48,451 bases of DNA, taken from assembly GCA_011125455.1 (NCBI GenBank), contig VKHO01000016.1:1-48451 (forward strand). Reading direction: 5' to 3'. The notes beneath the pieces were generated by a model. It did not search any database. It was not told where the DNA came from and worked only from the letters and a program-made list of their open reading frames with translations. This document shows, in pieces, positions 1 through 9,130 of this stretch (position 1 is its first letter; each line of letters opens with the position of its first letter). The position numbers were made by a program, and so were the translations under genes. This DNA is from Chlamydiales bacterium STE3 (GTDB lineage Bacteria > Chlamydiota > Chlamydiia > Chlamydiales > Parachlamydiaceae).

Positions 1-1
1 A

Positions 2-586
2 CTTAAGGTCCATGGAGAAGGAGAATGGAAAGTCAAGGTGCACGGGAAGGATAAACGCAGGACATGGAGAAAATTGCACATGGGAATAGATGCAAAAACC
101 CAGGATATTATCTGCTGTGAGCTGACACGTAATGATAAAGGAGATGCTGAGATAGCAGAGGAGATGCTAGGAAAATTACCTTGCAAGGTGAAATCTGTGA
201 GAGGCGATGGAGCTTATGACCCCAGTAGATTTCGTAAGAAGGTCCATGAGAAAGGAGGGACGTGCATTGTCCCGCCGCCAAAAGATGCAGTATACAAAGG
301 TAAGGAGGAGTCGGGCTGGGAAAAAGAACGGGATGATACGATTGCCACAATTCACGGATTTGGTGGGGATGAGATGGGAAGAAAACTTTGGAAGATAGGT
401 TCGGGTTATCACGAAAGGTCGTTGGCAGAGACGGCAATGTTTAGGGTTAAGAAGCTGTTGGGAGATGGATTGAAAGCTCGTTCAATGGGATCTCAGAAGA
501 CAGAAGCTATTTGCAAGTGCATGGTAATTAACAAGATGAATAAACTTGGAATGCCAAGGTTTGACTGGGTGTTTGAAGCAGCCTAA
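2..586 (+). CDS. IS5-family DDE transposase, 3' part (5' end outside window)
   Basis: The reading frame is open from the first bases of the window, starting LKVHGEGEW, so the gene is cut by the window edge rather than beginning at the GTG at 38. This is the second half of a cut-and-paste DDE transposase. The second catalytic Asp lies in the GDGAYD motif (codon 206-208) and the catalytic Glu in AETAMFR (codon 428-430), with the usual Arg/Lys-rich helix after it. The STG-type motif with the first Asp would lie just upstream of base 1. The frame is intact to a TAA at 584-586, so this copy may be active. Family (IS5 superfamily) is fairly sure; the exact subgroup is not. Confidence 0.85.
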   Translation, partial: LKVHGEGEWKVKVHGKDKRRTWRKLHMGIDAKTQDIICCELTRNDKGDAEIAEEMLGKLPCKVKSVRGDGAYDPSRFRKKVHEKGGTCIVPPPKDAVYKGKEESGWEKERDDTIATIHGFGGDEMGRKLWKIGSGYHERSLAETAMFRVKKLLGDGLKARSMGSQKTEAICKCMVINKMNKLGMPRFDWVFEAA

Positions 587-643
587 AGGCTGCATAGGGT
601 TAGGGGGAACCCGTACCTTAGTTGGCAACCCTATATTTTATGC

Positions 644-669
644 TGTGAGGGCTATTGTGCAACAAGGCC
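644..669 (+). repeat. IS terminal inverted repeat (right end)
   Basis: The 26 bases are the exact reverse complement of 48337-48362. Read inward from the element end, the repeat starts GGCCTTGTTGCACAA. Confidence 0.85.
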
Positions 670-709
670 ATTTGGAGGGCAATAGCGGAGAAAGAAGAAA
701 CTTAAGGCC

Positions 710-727
710 CGGCTAAAGTATTAGCCG
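710..727 (-). terminator. Possible terminator of the peroxiredoxin operon
   Basis: A perfect 7-bp stem, CGGCTAA / TTAGCCG with a 4-base loop, lies 17 bases past the peroxiredoxin stop. Read on the minus strand it is followed by a pyrimidine-rich stretch (AAGTTTCTTCTTTC) rather than a clean U tract, so it is a moderate candidate. Confidence 0.45.
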
Positions 728-744
728 AGCAGAGTAAGAAGGTA

Positions 745-1338
745 TTAATTGACTGTATAGGCGAAATATTGTTCTAAGCCTTCTTGCGTGGGTTTCATAC
801 TTTTCTTGCCTGTTGACCAGTTAGCAGGGCAAACCTCGCCATTTTTTTGAAAGAAAATAAGTGCATCTAGGATACGAAGGGCCTCATCGACGGAACGTCC
901 GAGTGGCAGGTCATTAATGACTTGGTGTCTAACGATTCCAGTAGCATCAATCAAGAAAAGTCCTCTATAGGCAATTCCTTCCTGATGAATGAGGACATCA
1001 TAATCGCGAGCAATCGATTTATTTAGATCGGCGACAAGAGGGTAGGTAATACCTTCAATCCCACCTTTTGTTTTAGGTGTGTTTAGCCAAGCATAATGGG
1101 AATAGCTGCTATCAACAGAGCAACCAACAATTTGCGCATTTCTTTTTTCAAACTCAGGAAGCATTTCTTGAAAAGCGTGTAGCTCAGTGGGGCAGACGAA
1201 AGTGAAATCTAGGGGATAGAAAAAAAGGATAACATTCTTTCCTCGAAAATTACTTAATGAGAAATCATTGACGATCTTATTGTTGACCACTGCACTAGCG
1301 TTAAAATCCGGGGCCTGTTTTCCAACTAAAACTCCCAT
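745..1338 (-). CDS. Typical 2-Cys peroxiredoxin (AhpC/Prx1 family)
   Basis: This thiol peroxidase reduces hydrogen peroxide and organic hydroperoxides in the cytosol. At 197 aa it has the normal family length. The peroxidatic cysteine is C49 in the DFTFVCPTE motif, and the resolving cysteine is C170 in GEVCPANW, which marks the typical dimeric 2-Cys class. The ATG is preceded by a strong GGAGGA ribosome-binding site. The gene lies 12 bases after the stop of the metallo-beta-lactamase-fold gene on the same strand, so the two are probably one transcript; a hairpin at 710-727 may end it. No dedicated reductase (AhpF) is next to it. The electron donor is not visible here and is presumably thioredoxin. 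Confidence 0.93.
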   Translation of the reverse strand: MGVLVGKQAPDFNASAVVNNKIVNDFSLSNFRGKNVILFFYPLDFTFVCPTELHAFQEMLPEFEKRNAQIVGCSVDSSYSHYAWLNTPKTKGGIEGITYPLVADLNKSIARDYDVLIHQEGIAYRGLFLIDATGIVRHQVINDLPLGRSVDEALRILDALIFFQKNGEVCPANWSTGKKSMKPTQEGLEQYFAYTVN

Positions 1339-1350
1339 GAGCTCCTCCTT

Positions 1351-1980
1351 TTAATTAAAATACTGTTCTGCATCTTTTAGCCAAGACTCCGCACCTATGG
1401 TAGTAGATGGTCCGTGCCCAGGGTAAACTTTTGTATTGGGATCTAGTTTAGCAAGTTTTTTTAAGGATTGCCACATTAAATCAGGCTGTGCGGTGGGGAA
1501 GGATAGGTTTCCGATGGTTCCTTTAAAGAGCGTGTCACCAGAAATCAAAAGAGAATGCTCTGAAAGATAAAAGCAAACTCCTCCTGGAGTGTGCCCGGGG
1601 GTATGAAGCACTTTAAGGTGGATCTGCCCAATGGTGATAAGATCGACTTCACTAAAGAAAAAATCGGGTTCAAACGGCTCAACAGGGACGATTAAAGGAA
1701 GTCCATCACTGCCTGGTCGGATAAGATTTTGTGCGTCCAACTTGTGGACACCAACTTTAAGCCTAAGCTCCTGTGCAAGGGGAGCGACATCTGCGATATG
1801 ATCAAAATGTGTATGGGTGAGAAGGATCTTTTCTGGGAGCAGATGCTCTTTTTTGATAAAAGATAAAATGTTTTGTGCTGATCCTGGCGCTGGATCGATA
1901 ATGGCTGCAATTTTTGTTTGAGGGCAGTAGAGGATATAAGCGTTGGTTTCAAAGGGACCCGAAGGAAATGCAACAAGCAT
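1351..1980 (-). CDS. Metallo-beta-lactamase-fold hydrolase, glyoxalase II-like
   Basis: The 209-aa protein has the binuclear metal site of the glyoxalase II branch: HTHFDH at residues 56-61, then TPGHTPGG, SGDTLF and PGHGP supplying the remaining His and Asp ligands. It lacks the C-terminal helical substrate domain of classical GloB (about 250 aa), so it resembles the short YcbL-type single-domain enzymes. Thioester hydrolysis (S-lactoylglutathione or a related substrate) is the family expectation and is not proven here. It is the first gene of a likely two-gene operon with the peroxiredoxin. The tRNA-Arg gene lies 17 bases upstream on the same strand. Confidence 0.85.
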   Translation of the reverse strand: MLVAFPSGPFETNAYILYCPQTKIAAIIDPAPGSAQNILSFIKKEHLLPEKILLTHTHFDHIADVAPLAQELRLKVGVHKLDAQNLIRPGSDGLPLIVPVEPFEPDFFFSEVDLITIGQIHLKVLHTPGHTPGGVCFYLSEHSLLISGDTLFKGTIGNLSFPTAQPDLMWQSLKKLAKLDPNTKVYPGHGPSTTIGAESWLKDAEQYFN

Positions 1981-1997
1981 ATTGAAACTTAAATGTT

Positions 1998-2071
1998 TGC
2001 ACCGGAGAGGATTTGAACCTCTAACCGCCCGGTTCGTAGCCGGGTACTCTATCCGATTGAGCTACCGGTGC
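1998..2071 (-). tRNA. tRNA-Arg (anticodon ACG)
   Basis: The minus strand folds into a full cloverleaf: acceptor GCACCGG/CCGGTGC, D-arm starting GCTC, anticodon stem CCCGG/CCGGG around loop CTACGAA (anticodon ACG), and T-arm AGAGG-TTCAAAT-CCTCT. The discriminator base is A and the 3' CCA is not encoded. The ACG anticodon, normally edited to ICG by TadA, reads CGU/CGC/CGA codons. Confidence 0.95.
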
Positions 2072-2117
2072 AAAAGGTTAGCTGAGGTTTGAATCATGCC
2101 AAAATGCCAGATAAAAA

Positions 2118-2894
2118 TCAAGGGTGAAAAAATTTTGGTGAGCCGTAATGTTTTAATAAAGCTGCTCCCCAGGGTAATTCCATCTTAAAATGCTTGGTTG
2201 TTCTTTTTGCAACTGTCAGCATTCCTGTTCCTCCATTGCAGTTAGGTACGTCAGGAGAAAAGATAAAAGGGGTAGAGCCATCGTGCTTAAAAGGGCCTTG
2301 AGTTCGTCCCTGGGAGAGGGAAGAAATCACCACCATTTCTCCTCGCTTAAGGCCCGGAAATTCCAAGCGAAAAAAAGTAGGGTCGATCGAAAGAAGTTCA
2401 GCTTTTATCAAAGTCATGCCCATACGGCTTTTAAAAACGAGGGGATAGGGAATGAAGGAAATTTCTTTTTGAAAACCCCTATCTGTTTCAAAACGAAAAT
2501 TCACTCGCTCACCCGGGATGAAGCCTCTTGCCGATAGACAAAGCATAAAGCCGATGGGGACCCCTTGATCCATCAGCATCCCGCTGGGCCGGATGCTAAA
2601 TCTATACATATGTACCCACTGTTCTCTTTCTTGAGCCACACGCTGTATCAAAACACTAATTTCTTCATCTTTTGGGAAATCGTGAAATTGAAGAAGATAG
2701 CGAGGAAACTCTATTTCTGTGTCTTTAAAGGGGCGAATGTAGACATCAGAGTCAACAACTTCTTCCTTAAAAGGATGGACTTCAATAGATGCATTGTTGT
2801 AATTGGAAAATTCGAGAGACTGAAGGGGTGTAACACAGGCAAACCAAAAAAGAAAGAGGAAATGCATAAAAGGCCTAAACTGTTTTTCTGGCAT
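2118..2894 (-). CDS. Secreted protein of unknown function, partner of the Rhs gene
   Basis: I do not recognise this 258-aa protein. The chosen ATG at 2894 begins one base after the Rhs stop codon and has GGGAG about 9 bases upstream; longer in-frame starts would overlap Rhs by up to 119 bases. It opens with a positively charged stretch and a hydrophobic core (MHFLFLFWFACV) ending near PLQSLEF, consistent with a signal peptide. The rest alternates short hydrophobic and polar runs with many aromatic residues, suggesting a beta-rich exported domain. The tight junction suggests translational coupling with the Rhs protein. It could be an accessory or protective partner of the Rhs tip, but an exported protein is not a classical cytosolic immunity protein, so this is inference only. 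Confidence 0.65.
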   Translation of the reverse strand: MPEKQFRPFMHFLFLFWFACVTPLQSLEFSNYNNASIEVHPFKEEVVDSDVYIRPFKDTEIEFPRYLLQFHDFPKDEEISVLIQRVAQEREQWVHMYRFSIRPSGMLMDQGVPIGFMLCLSARGFIPGERVNFRFETDRGFQKEISFIPYPLVFKSRMGMTLIKAELLSIDPTFFRLEFPGLKRGEMVVISSLSQGRTQGPFKHDGSTPFIFSPDVPNCNGGTGMLTVAKRTTKHFKMELPWGAALLKHYGSPKFFHP

Positions 2895-2895
2895 A

Positions 2896-5800
2896 TTAAA
2901 GTAAGCTCCCATACCATTCAACAAAAGTTTTCCCCATCGCCGACCAAATATCCACATAGCTTTTTGCGTTAAAATAGTGATCGATAAGAGGAACACCCCA
3001 AAAAGAACCGACAAAAGTCACTGTCGGATTTTGACCTCTCGCTGCTTTAATAAAACCTTTAAGGTCAAACAGGCAAATACCATCCCTTACACTGACGAAG
3101 TGCTGTACTTGACAATTAGGGCTGCTTTTAAGATTGGGAGAACCAAAGGAGTACCCTCGAATCATTTTCTGCTCAGCACTGCTCAAAAGATTGAGCGCGG
3201 CAAACGTTTCACTAGAGCCGATACTGTGTGAAAAATGCAAGATAGTGCCTCCCGCATCGGCTCCCCCCATTTCCTTAATCAGCTCCCGCCATTTTTCTGC
3301 CAGGGCTCTTGCATGCGGAGTAATGTATCCTATTTTGACCATGAAGGCACGCATTGCATCGAAGAATAATGGACCTGTTGGACGGTGGACATAATGGACA
3401 TTAACACCCCCATGACTTTTTGAAAGAGCCTTAACGGATTCGAGCACCCAATATTCATTATTCATCATACCGTTAATAAAGCTAACTCTTACCTTACTAT
3501 TAATCTCGCCTTCCCCATAAACACCAGCAGTGACAGGGTGGGTAGAATAACCGCATAAATAATTGAAAATCCGACCCGTCAGATGGTCTAATGTTGCAAA
3601 AGGATGAGCAAGGGCACTAAAAAGAGATTTAAAGGAAAATAACCCGAAAGCATCTTTCTTTAGTAAAGGATTATTTTGAACATAGCAATACAAGTTGGGA
3701 CTATCTACATAGCCGGATGGATCTGGAGTTATCCAGCGCCCGCTTTCTGGGTGATAGTAGCGACGTCCAAAAAAAACAAAGCCCGTTTCTGGATCTTTGC
3801 GTTTGCCAGCATAGCGCCAAGGATTTTGAGGTAAACTGTTATACGCTATTTTTTCTAAACCAAATACGGAAAAACTGTAGAGTTCTTCGATAGATTTCGT
3901 TTCGAGACTGACTATTCCTAAAATAGAGCCCTGTAGATCATGCAGGGGGGCATAGCATCTGCCCTCTAGTTCGATCGCGACTGTGCTTCCCGCTTCACTT
4001 TCGTAAGTTTCACCAAGAATACGCAATTCAAAAAGAGTACCTGAGGTAGAAATAGCTCCAATTTCATATCCTCCATCGTAAAGAAAGGAGTGTGTTTCTC
4101 CCGAAAATGTTTTGGTCATCCGGCGATGAAAGCAATCGTAAGTGTAGGTCGCTATCTCAAAGCCATTGTTTGTTACACTGCAAAGACGATTGAGGGCATC
4201 GTAAGTATAGGCGTAATCGTTTTCCTGGCTTTTCCAAGCAATTAGATTGCCATTCGGATCGTACTCATATGTACCAGAAGAGTCTTTTAATAATTGATTT
4301 GCTTGGTTGTGCGTTACAGATTGCCGGTTACCAAACGCATCATAAGTATAGCTTTGGGCAAATAAACCAAACTCAGAGGTGATTTGCTCTAGGGAATCCA
4401 TTGTAAAGTGGATGGCTTCCTGATGAGAAGCGTAGGCATAGTCGATACGATTCGCACTTTGGGTGACTTGATGGAACGGAGAAACGAGGGATGTTTTTTT
4501 TTCTCCGTAATAAATTTCTCCGAGATTCCCAACCATTTGTGTAAGGGTCGGAGATCCTTTTGAATCGCGTTGTGTGTAATGGTAACTGTATTGAAGATTG
4601 TGGTTGGCATTGAAACGCAAGACTTCTTTTAGAAAGTAGGTATCATATAAATACTTAACGGATGAACCATCAGGTAGAAATAAAGTTTCTCGTCTTCCTG
4701 CTATATCGTAGTGGTTCTTAATAGTTAGGCCGTTGGCAAGAACTTCACTTGTCAGCTGGTTAAGGGCGTCATACGTTCTCTTACAGGACTTATGTTGAAT
4801 AAGATCTTCTACCTCAGTGACATTGCCGCAAGGATCATAATAAAATACGTAGTGAATCGTAAAATCGGTAGAAAAGAGTTCCCGAACTTGGCCACAATCG
4901 TTATATTCATAGCAAAGCTTGACGCCATCAGGTTTTATAACCGCCGAGAGTTGGCCAAAATGGTTGTATTCGTAGGCATGGCTTTTTTGCAAAGATGATC
5001 CATAATTTTCAATGGTTCTCTCTATCCGATTCATAGGCCCATAATACCATTTTGTCGTCATCCCTTCGCTATTAAATTGAAGGTAGGTTTCACTGATTTT
5101 ATTACCCACAAAATCATATTGAGTCTCTTTTCTGTAAAGTTCATTTCCAAAAGGATCGTATTTCATTTCAAGTACAGGAAGCTCGTTTGGACTATACTGA
5201 ATAGTTAGGAGATTTCCTTGGGGGTCTACACTGCTTTTTTCTAAGACTTTTTGCCCAGAGGGAGTGGAGCCATAGGTCAAGCGATCCTCTGCATCTTCTT
5301 TATTTTGATGAGCAATTTCTAGTAACAGTTGGTCATTTTGGTCATAAATGGTAAGAGAAGATTCATCATAGTGGTATTGGCGAAAAAGTTGAGGATGGCT
5401 GAACCATCCTTCAGATTGCTTTGTTAAACGGCCTTTAGAGTCATAAGTTTTTTCGGTATAGTGTCCCGTTGAAAGCTCTTCTGTGTAATTTAGGGGTCCG
5501 GAAAAATGATAGCCAAAAGTCTTGGTCCCATGGAGGGAGGAGCTTTCAGTGACAAGAGTTTTTCCTGAATAAGTGTAATCGATTGTTTCAACAAGATCGT
5601 TTGAACGAGAAAAAACTTTTTTCTGTAAAACGTTGCCCAGGAGATCATATGTATAGCTAATACGTGTTTGATCGCGGTTTTGTTCTTCCTGTAAGTCACC
5701 ATTAAGAGTATAGCTAAAAATTTCTTCACTTCCATCGGGATAGGAAATAAAAATGGGTTGACTACGGCTATTGTAACGCGTTTTGGTAGAAAATCCATTA

Positions 5801-7614
5801 GCATCTACTTCTTCAACAACGCAATGGAAACTGTCATAAGTTTTTTGCTGTAAAGGTAGAAGCGGGGCCTCGCCAAAAGCAGGAACCACTTCATTGGCTA
5901 TTTGGCGACCGAAAGCATCGTAGGTAAACTGAGTAGTATTTCCAAAGTGGTCGACGGTTTTTATGATCTGTCCCATTGGATTATAAATGAATGCGTTAGC
6001 GGTCGTTATACCCTTTGGCGATCGTTTTTCAACTTTGACAAGCTGGTTATTTTGATCGTAGGAATAGGTAATTTCAAGCCCATTTTCCTCCTGTTTTTCA
6101 TAAATTAAATTACCTTTTAAATCATAAATGCAGAAGGTAGTCTTGCCTCCTTCCTGCTTAAAGAGTTGTTTTTCTGATGTGCTGATTATCCATCGCTGTA
6201 AATCTAAAAGCTCTCCATCTTGAGCGACGGTCCGCGTTTCTATGAGATCCCCCTGCTCTGTGTAGACATAAAATACCCTTTTCAAAGGAACCATTTGCTG
6301 CGTTTTTAAATCAAAAGTGCGCTCTTGCAATTCTCTTGCCATGCCTAAAGGATGAAAGTCGCTATAGCATTTTTCTTGTCTGGTTGTCACACAGCTCAAA
6401 TCGGATTCTTTTAACGAGTTTCCGTTATCATGGGTTTCTGAAATAAGGTAATTCTGATCGTTGTATTGAAAAAAAGATCGGTAAATGATGTTCTGGTGAT
6501 CTAACAGGAGCTTGGTTTTAAGAAGGCCCCTTTCATTATAAATATATTGGTAACTTTTACCATTTTGCTCTTGCTCAAAAAGGAGTTGCCCTTGATCGGA
6601 ATATTCATAGCTCGTGCTATAAGTTTCCCCATGCGAAAGTAAATGGCCCTTTTCGACGTGAAGGGGTTCGGTGGCCAAACCGCTCAGGTTTCCTGCTAAA
6701 GTTTTTTTGATAAGCCGATCATTTTCATCATACGCATAGAGTTCGCATGATTTAATAAAGCCATCTTCTCCACCAGAGGTTTTACAAATTGGTTGTCCAT
6801 TTTTCCAAAAAGTTTCCTCTATTCTGTGTAATTTGCCAAAAGCATCGAAATCTTCCACTTTTTCAATTTCATTATCAGCATTATAGTAATAGATTTTTTT
6901 AATGCCGGATGAGTGTAAAACCTCCGTGCGAAAAGGGTGGTAGGTAAAATAATAAGAGTAGGCATATTGATCATTTTTGAAATAATTCAGCTGTTTGACT
7001 TTTCCGTAAGAGGGATTTTGCATCGGAGAGTCCAATGCATATTCTATATCCACTCGATCGCCATTTGGGTAGGTTTTTCTAGTAATAAGAGTTTTGCGCT
7101 CTATTGGATGAGAGCAGTAATTATAGCCACATTGAAAAGCGCCATTTTTTTCTACACGGTCGATAACATAGTGTTGGGGAGATAATTCTTTAAAAAAATA
7201 GGTGAGATGATCGCCTGTGCTTGAATGGATGGTGCAGGCAGATTCTGTGTAGGAGCAGGTTAAAGTGTGGAGTTTTTGGTAGCCGGGCTTAGAAAAAAAA
7301 CAGACTTCACTTAAGCGTCCTTTTTCATCATGATAAGTCTTGATTTCCCAATAAGTTTCCAAAGGGACTTTTTTTCGAGGGGATTCTTGTTGAAATAAGT
7401 CTGGTAAGTTGAAATGCCACTCGGGAGAAAATTGCATAATCACGCGCTCTTGAGAGCTGTAAGTGCGTATTAAGTGAGCGCCAAAGGGTCCAGGAAGAGC
7501 AAGATCTTCGTTCTCTTCTTGCCATTCTCCAGTGATGACATCAATTGTTTCTTCAAAAGATGCAAAGCAAGCTGCATGGTGAACTAGTAATAAAATTAAA
7601 ATAAATGTTCGCAT
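2896..7614 (-). CDS. Rhs/YD-repeat protein with alpha/beta-hydrolase-like C-terminal tip
   Basis: The 1572-aa protein starts with a signal peptide (MRTFILILLLVHHAACFAS). More than a thousand residues of YD repeats follow (many copies of YDxxGN/YDALNQL-type units), the kind that build a hollow beta-cocoon. The Rhs-associated core runs from about NPWRYAGKRKDPETG to NLYCYVQNNPL and ends at DAFGLFS near residue 1322, the usual cleavage region. The variable tip (about 1325-1572) carries SHSIGS with Ser1464, a GSP turn, Asp1511 in VRDG and His1546 in DHYF. This order and spacing fit a Ser-Asp-His hydrolase/lipase. No PAAR or VgrG domain is present, so delivery by a type VI route is not indicated. 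Rhs assignment is sure; the enzymatic nature of the tip is inferred. A secreted protein gene follows one base later. Confidence 0.88.
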   Translation of the reverse strand: MRTFILILLLVHHAACFASFEETIDVITGEWQEENEDLALPGPFGAHLIRTYSSQERVIMQFSPEWHFNLPDLFQQESPRKKVPLETYWEIKTYHDEKGRLSEVCFFSKPGYQKLHTLTCSYTESACTIHSSTGDHLTYFFKELSPQHYVIDRVEKNGAFQCGYNYCSHPIERKTLITRKTYPNGDRVDIEYALDSPMQNPSYGKVKQLNYFKNDQYAYSYYFTYHPFRTEVLHSSGIKKIYYYNADNEIEKVEDFDAFGKLHRIEETFWKNGQPICKTSGGEDGFIKSCELYAYDENDRLIKKTLAGNLSGLATEPLHVEKGHLLSHGETYSTSYEYSDQGQLLFEQEQNGKSYQYIYNERGLLKTKLLLDHQNIIYRSFFQYNDQNYLISETHDNGNSLKESDLSCVTTRQEKCYSDFHPLGMARELQERTFDLKTQQMVPLKRVFYVYTEQGDLIETRTVAQDGELLDLQRWIISTSEKQLFKQEGGKTTFCIYDLKGNLIYEKQEENGLEITYSYDQNNQLVKVEKRSPKGITTANAFIYNPMGQIIKTVDHFGNTTQFTYDAFGRQIANEVVPAFGEAPLLPLQQKTYDSFHCVVEEVDANGFSTKTRYNSRSQPIFISYPDGSEEIFSYTLNGDLQEEQNRDQTRISYTYDLLGNVLQKKVFSRSNDLVETIDYTYSGKTLVTESSSLHGTKTFGYHFSGPLNYTEELSTGHYTEKTYDSKGRLTKQSEGWFSHPQLFRQYHYDESSLTIYDQNDQLLLEIAHQNKEDAEDRLTYGSTPSGQKVLEKSSVDPQGNLLTIQYSPNELPVLEMKYDPFGNELYRKETQYDFVGNKISETYLQFNSEGMTTKWYYGPMNRIERTIENYGSSLQKSHAYEYNHFGQLSAVIKPDGVKLCYEYNDCGQVRELFSTDFTIHYVFYYDPCGNVTEVEDLIQHKSCKRTYDALNQLTSEVLANGLTIKNHYDIAGRRETLFLPDGSSVKYLYDTYFLKEVLRFNANHNLQYSYHYTQRDSKGSPTLTQMVGNLGEIYYGEKKTSLVSPFHQVTQSANRIDYAYASHQEAIHFTMDSLEQITSEFGLFAQSYTYDAFGNRQSVTHNQANQLLKDSSGTYEYDPNGNLIAWKSQENDYAYTYDALNRLCSVTNNGFEIATYTYDCFHRRMTKTFSGETHSFLYDGGYEIGAISTSGTLFELRILGETYESEAGSTVAIELEGRCYAPLHDLQGSILGIVSLETKSIEELYSFSVFGLEKIAYNSLPQNPWRYAGKRKDPETGFVFFGRRYYHPESGRWITPDPSGYVDSPNLYCYVQNNPLLKKDAFGLFSFKSLFSALAHPFATLDHLTGRIFNYLCGYSTHPVTAGVYGEGEINSKVRVSFINGMMNNEYWVLESVKALSKSHGGVNVHYVHRPTGPLFFDAMRAFMVKIGYITPHARALAEKWRELIKEMGGADAGGTILHFSHSIGSSETFAALNLLSSAEQKMIRGYSFGSPNLKSSPNCQVQHFVSVRDGICLFDLKGFIKAARGQNPTVTFVGSFWGVPLIDHYFNAKSYVDIWSAMGKTFVEWYGSLL

Positions 7615-7776
7615 AAAATAATCTTCTAAAGAAGGGAAAATATGCCATATTTCAATAAAAGTTAAAAGAGAAACAATTAAGAGGCTAATACTCTTTCTAG
7701 TAGTAGATAGAGAATTTGTAGGGGGTTAATTCGTGATTATGTTGCACAAAATTCGGTAACATTTACAATCCTGACT

Positions 7777-9129
7777 ATGCTAAATATTGTCATTATTGGT
7801 GCAGGCACACTTGGCCGCTATATTGCAACGCTTTTATCAAAAGATAACCATAATATCATTGTTGTGGATAAAGATAAACGCAAGCTAGAAGAAATATCGT
7901 GGAATACGGATGTTGCCACAAGGCATGGTGATGGTACTGACTGGCAACTTTTTGATGATCTATTGGAAGCTTTTCCAAATTTCCTACTAGCATTGACAAA
8001 TGATGATGCTGTGAATTTGGTGGCCTGTTCAATTGCCAAGCAATTAGGTTATCCAGGCACGTTTGCGCGCATTCATGATAATCGTTTTTTAAATAAAACA
8101 CGCCTTGATTTTTCGCATGTCTTTCATGTGGATCATTTCATTGCCCCAGAACTCTTGGTTGCTAATGAGATGATTAAATCCGTTGTAGGAAAAGGAGCTT
8201 ATGCATTTGACTTCTTCGCCCATGGTGCTGTACAGCTGTGTACTTTTCGCATGCCAGCTCAATGGAATACACACAGAAGAGCGTTGAAGGATTTACAACT
8301 CCCAGAAGGAGTTATGATCGGCATCATTTATCGTGAATCTAAAAATGGCGATCAGATCATTTTCCCTCATGGTGAAGATGTCATCTTACCAGGGGATGAA
8401 GTCACTTTTATCGGTGAAACGGAAGCAATGGAGGGTGTGCCTCTTTTCTTGGACAATCCCGCAAAAAGTGTTTCTTCTGTTGTTGTGATAGGAGGATCTT
8501 TTACAGCGGTTCAGTTGACAAAATTGCTAGAAAAAAGAAATGTCTCAGTAAGAATTATCGAAAAAAGCTATGAGCGTTGCCAGTCTCTTGCAGAGCAGGT
8601 CCCTCATGCAACAATTTTAAACGGCGATGGGCTTGACTTAGAATTTTTAAAGTCTCAAAGGGTCTCTCAATCCGATTTAGTCGTTGCTTGCACGAGCCAG
8701 GATGAATTGAATTTAATGATTTGCATGGTAGCGAAGGAAATTCATTGCAAAGATGTTTTAATGGTTCTCTCCAACCCCAGCTATCTTCCGATTTTAGACA
8801 AGCTTGAAGTAAGGCATGTCATTTCTCCCTATATTGTGGCTGCTAACCGCATTTTATCAAACGTTTATGCAGAGACGATTAATTCCTTAGTATCATTGTA
8901 TGAAAATCGTGCCGAAGTCATCGAAGTAAAGGTTTCCATGGATTCTCAAGTCATCGGCATTCCTATTAGCGATTTAGGTCCTTTGCTCCCTAAGGATTTT
9001 CTTATTGCCATGATTCAAAATAGAGGCCGTTTGATGGTTGCCAATGGAAATCGGATCATCTCTCCCGGAGATACGGTCATTGTGGTGATGAGTCCTAAAC
9101 ATATGGCAGATCTAGGAGATATTTTTTAA
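7777..9129 (+). CDS. trkA: Trk potassium uptake protein TrkA
   Basis: This cytosolic regulatory subunit gates the TrkH potassium channel in response to nucleotides. The 450-aa protein shows the two tandem RCK (TrkA-N/TrkA-C) units expected. The first Rossmann fold begins IIGAGTLGRY with the acidic VVDKD strand end, and the second begins near residue 230 (VVVIGGSFTAVQL) with RIIEK. Each is followed by a TrkA-C-like segment (GVMIGIIYRES and VSMDSQVIGIPISDL). The start has no visible Shine-Dalgarno sequence, but the next residues match the family N-terminus. One base separates its stop from trkH, so the two are co-transcribed. Confidence 0.93.
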   Translation: MLNIVIIGAGTLGRYIATLLSKDNHNIIVVDKDKRKLEEISWNTDVATRHGDGTDWQLFDDLLEAFPNFLLALTNDDAVNLVACSIAKQLGYPGTFARIHDNRFLNKTRLDFSHVFHVDHFIAPELLVANEMIKSVVGKGAYAFDFFAHGAVQLCTFRMPAQWNTHRRALKDLQLPEGVMIGIIYRESKNGDQIIFPHGEDVILPGDEVTFIGETEAMEGVPLFLDNPAKSVSSVVVIGGSFTAVQLTKLLEKRNVSVRIIEKSYERCQSLAEQVPHATILNGDGLDLEFLKSQRVSQSDLVVACTSQDELNLMICMVAKEIHCKDVLMVLSNPSYLPILDKLEVRHVISPYIVAANRILSNVYAETINSLVSLYENRAEVIEVKVSMDSQVIGIPISDLGPLLPKDFLIAMIQNRGRLMVANGNRIISPGDTVIVVMSPKHMADLGDIF

Positions 9130-9130
9130 A

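Larger units (their letters stand above)
1..669 (+). mobile_element. IS5-family insertion sequence, right-hand part
   Basis: The region holds the 3' part of a DDE transposase gene followed by a terminal inverted repeat that ends at 669. The repeat (644-669) is the exact reverse complement of the 26 bases at 48337-48362, where a second copy begins. The left part of this copy, including the first catalytic Asp of its transposase, lies outside the window. Family assignment rests on the transposase sequence and on the GGCC...TTGCACAA-type terminus. Confidence 0.85.

Noticed and set aside
2896-3014. Longer N-terminus of the 258-aa secreted protein
   Set aside because: It would overlap the Rhs C-terminus by 119 bases. 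The ATG at 2894 has a ribosome-binding site and a signal peptide follows directly.
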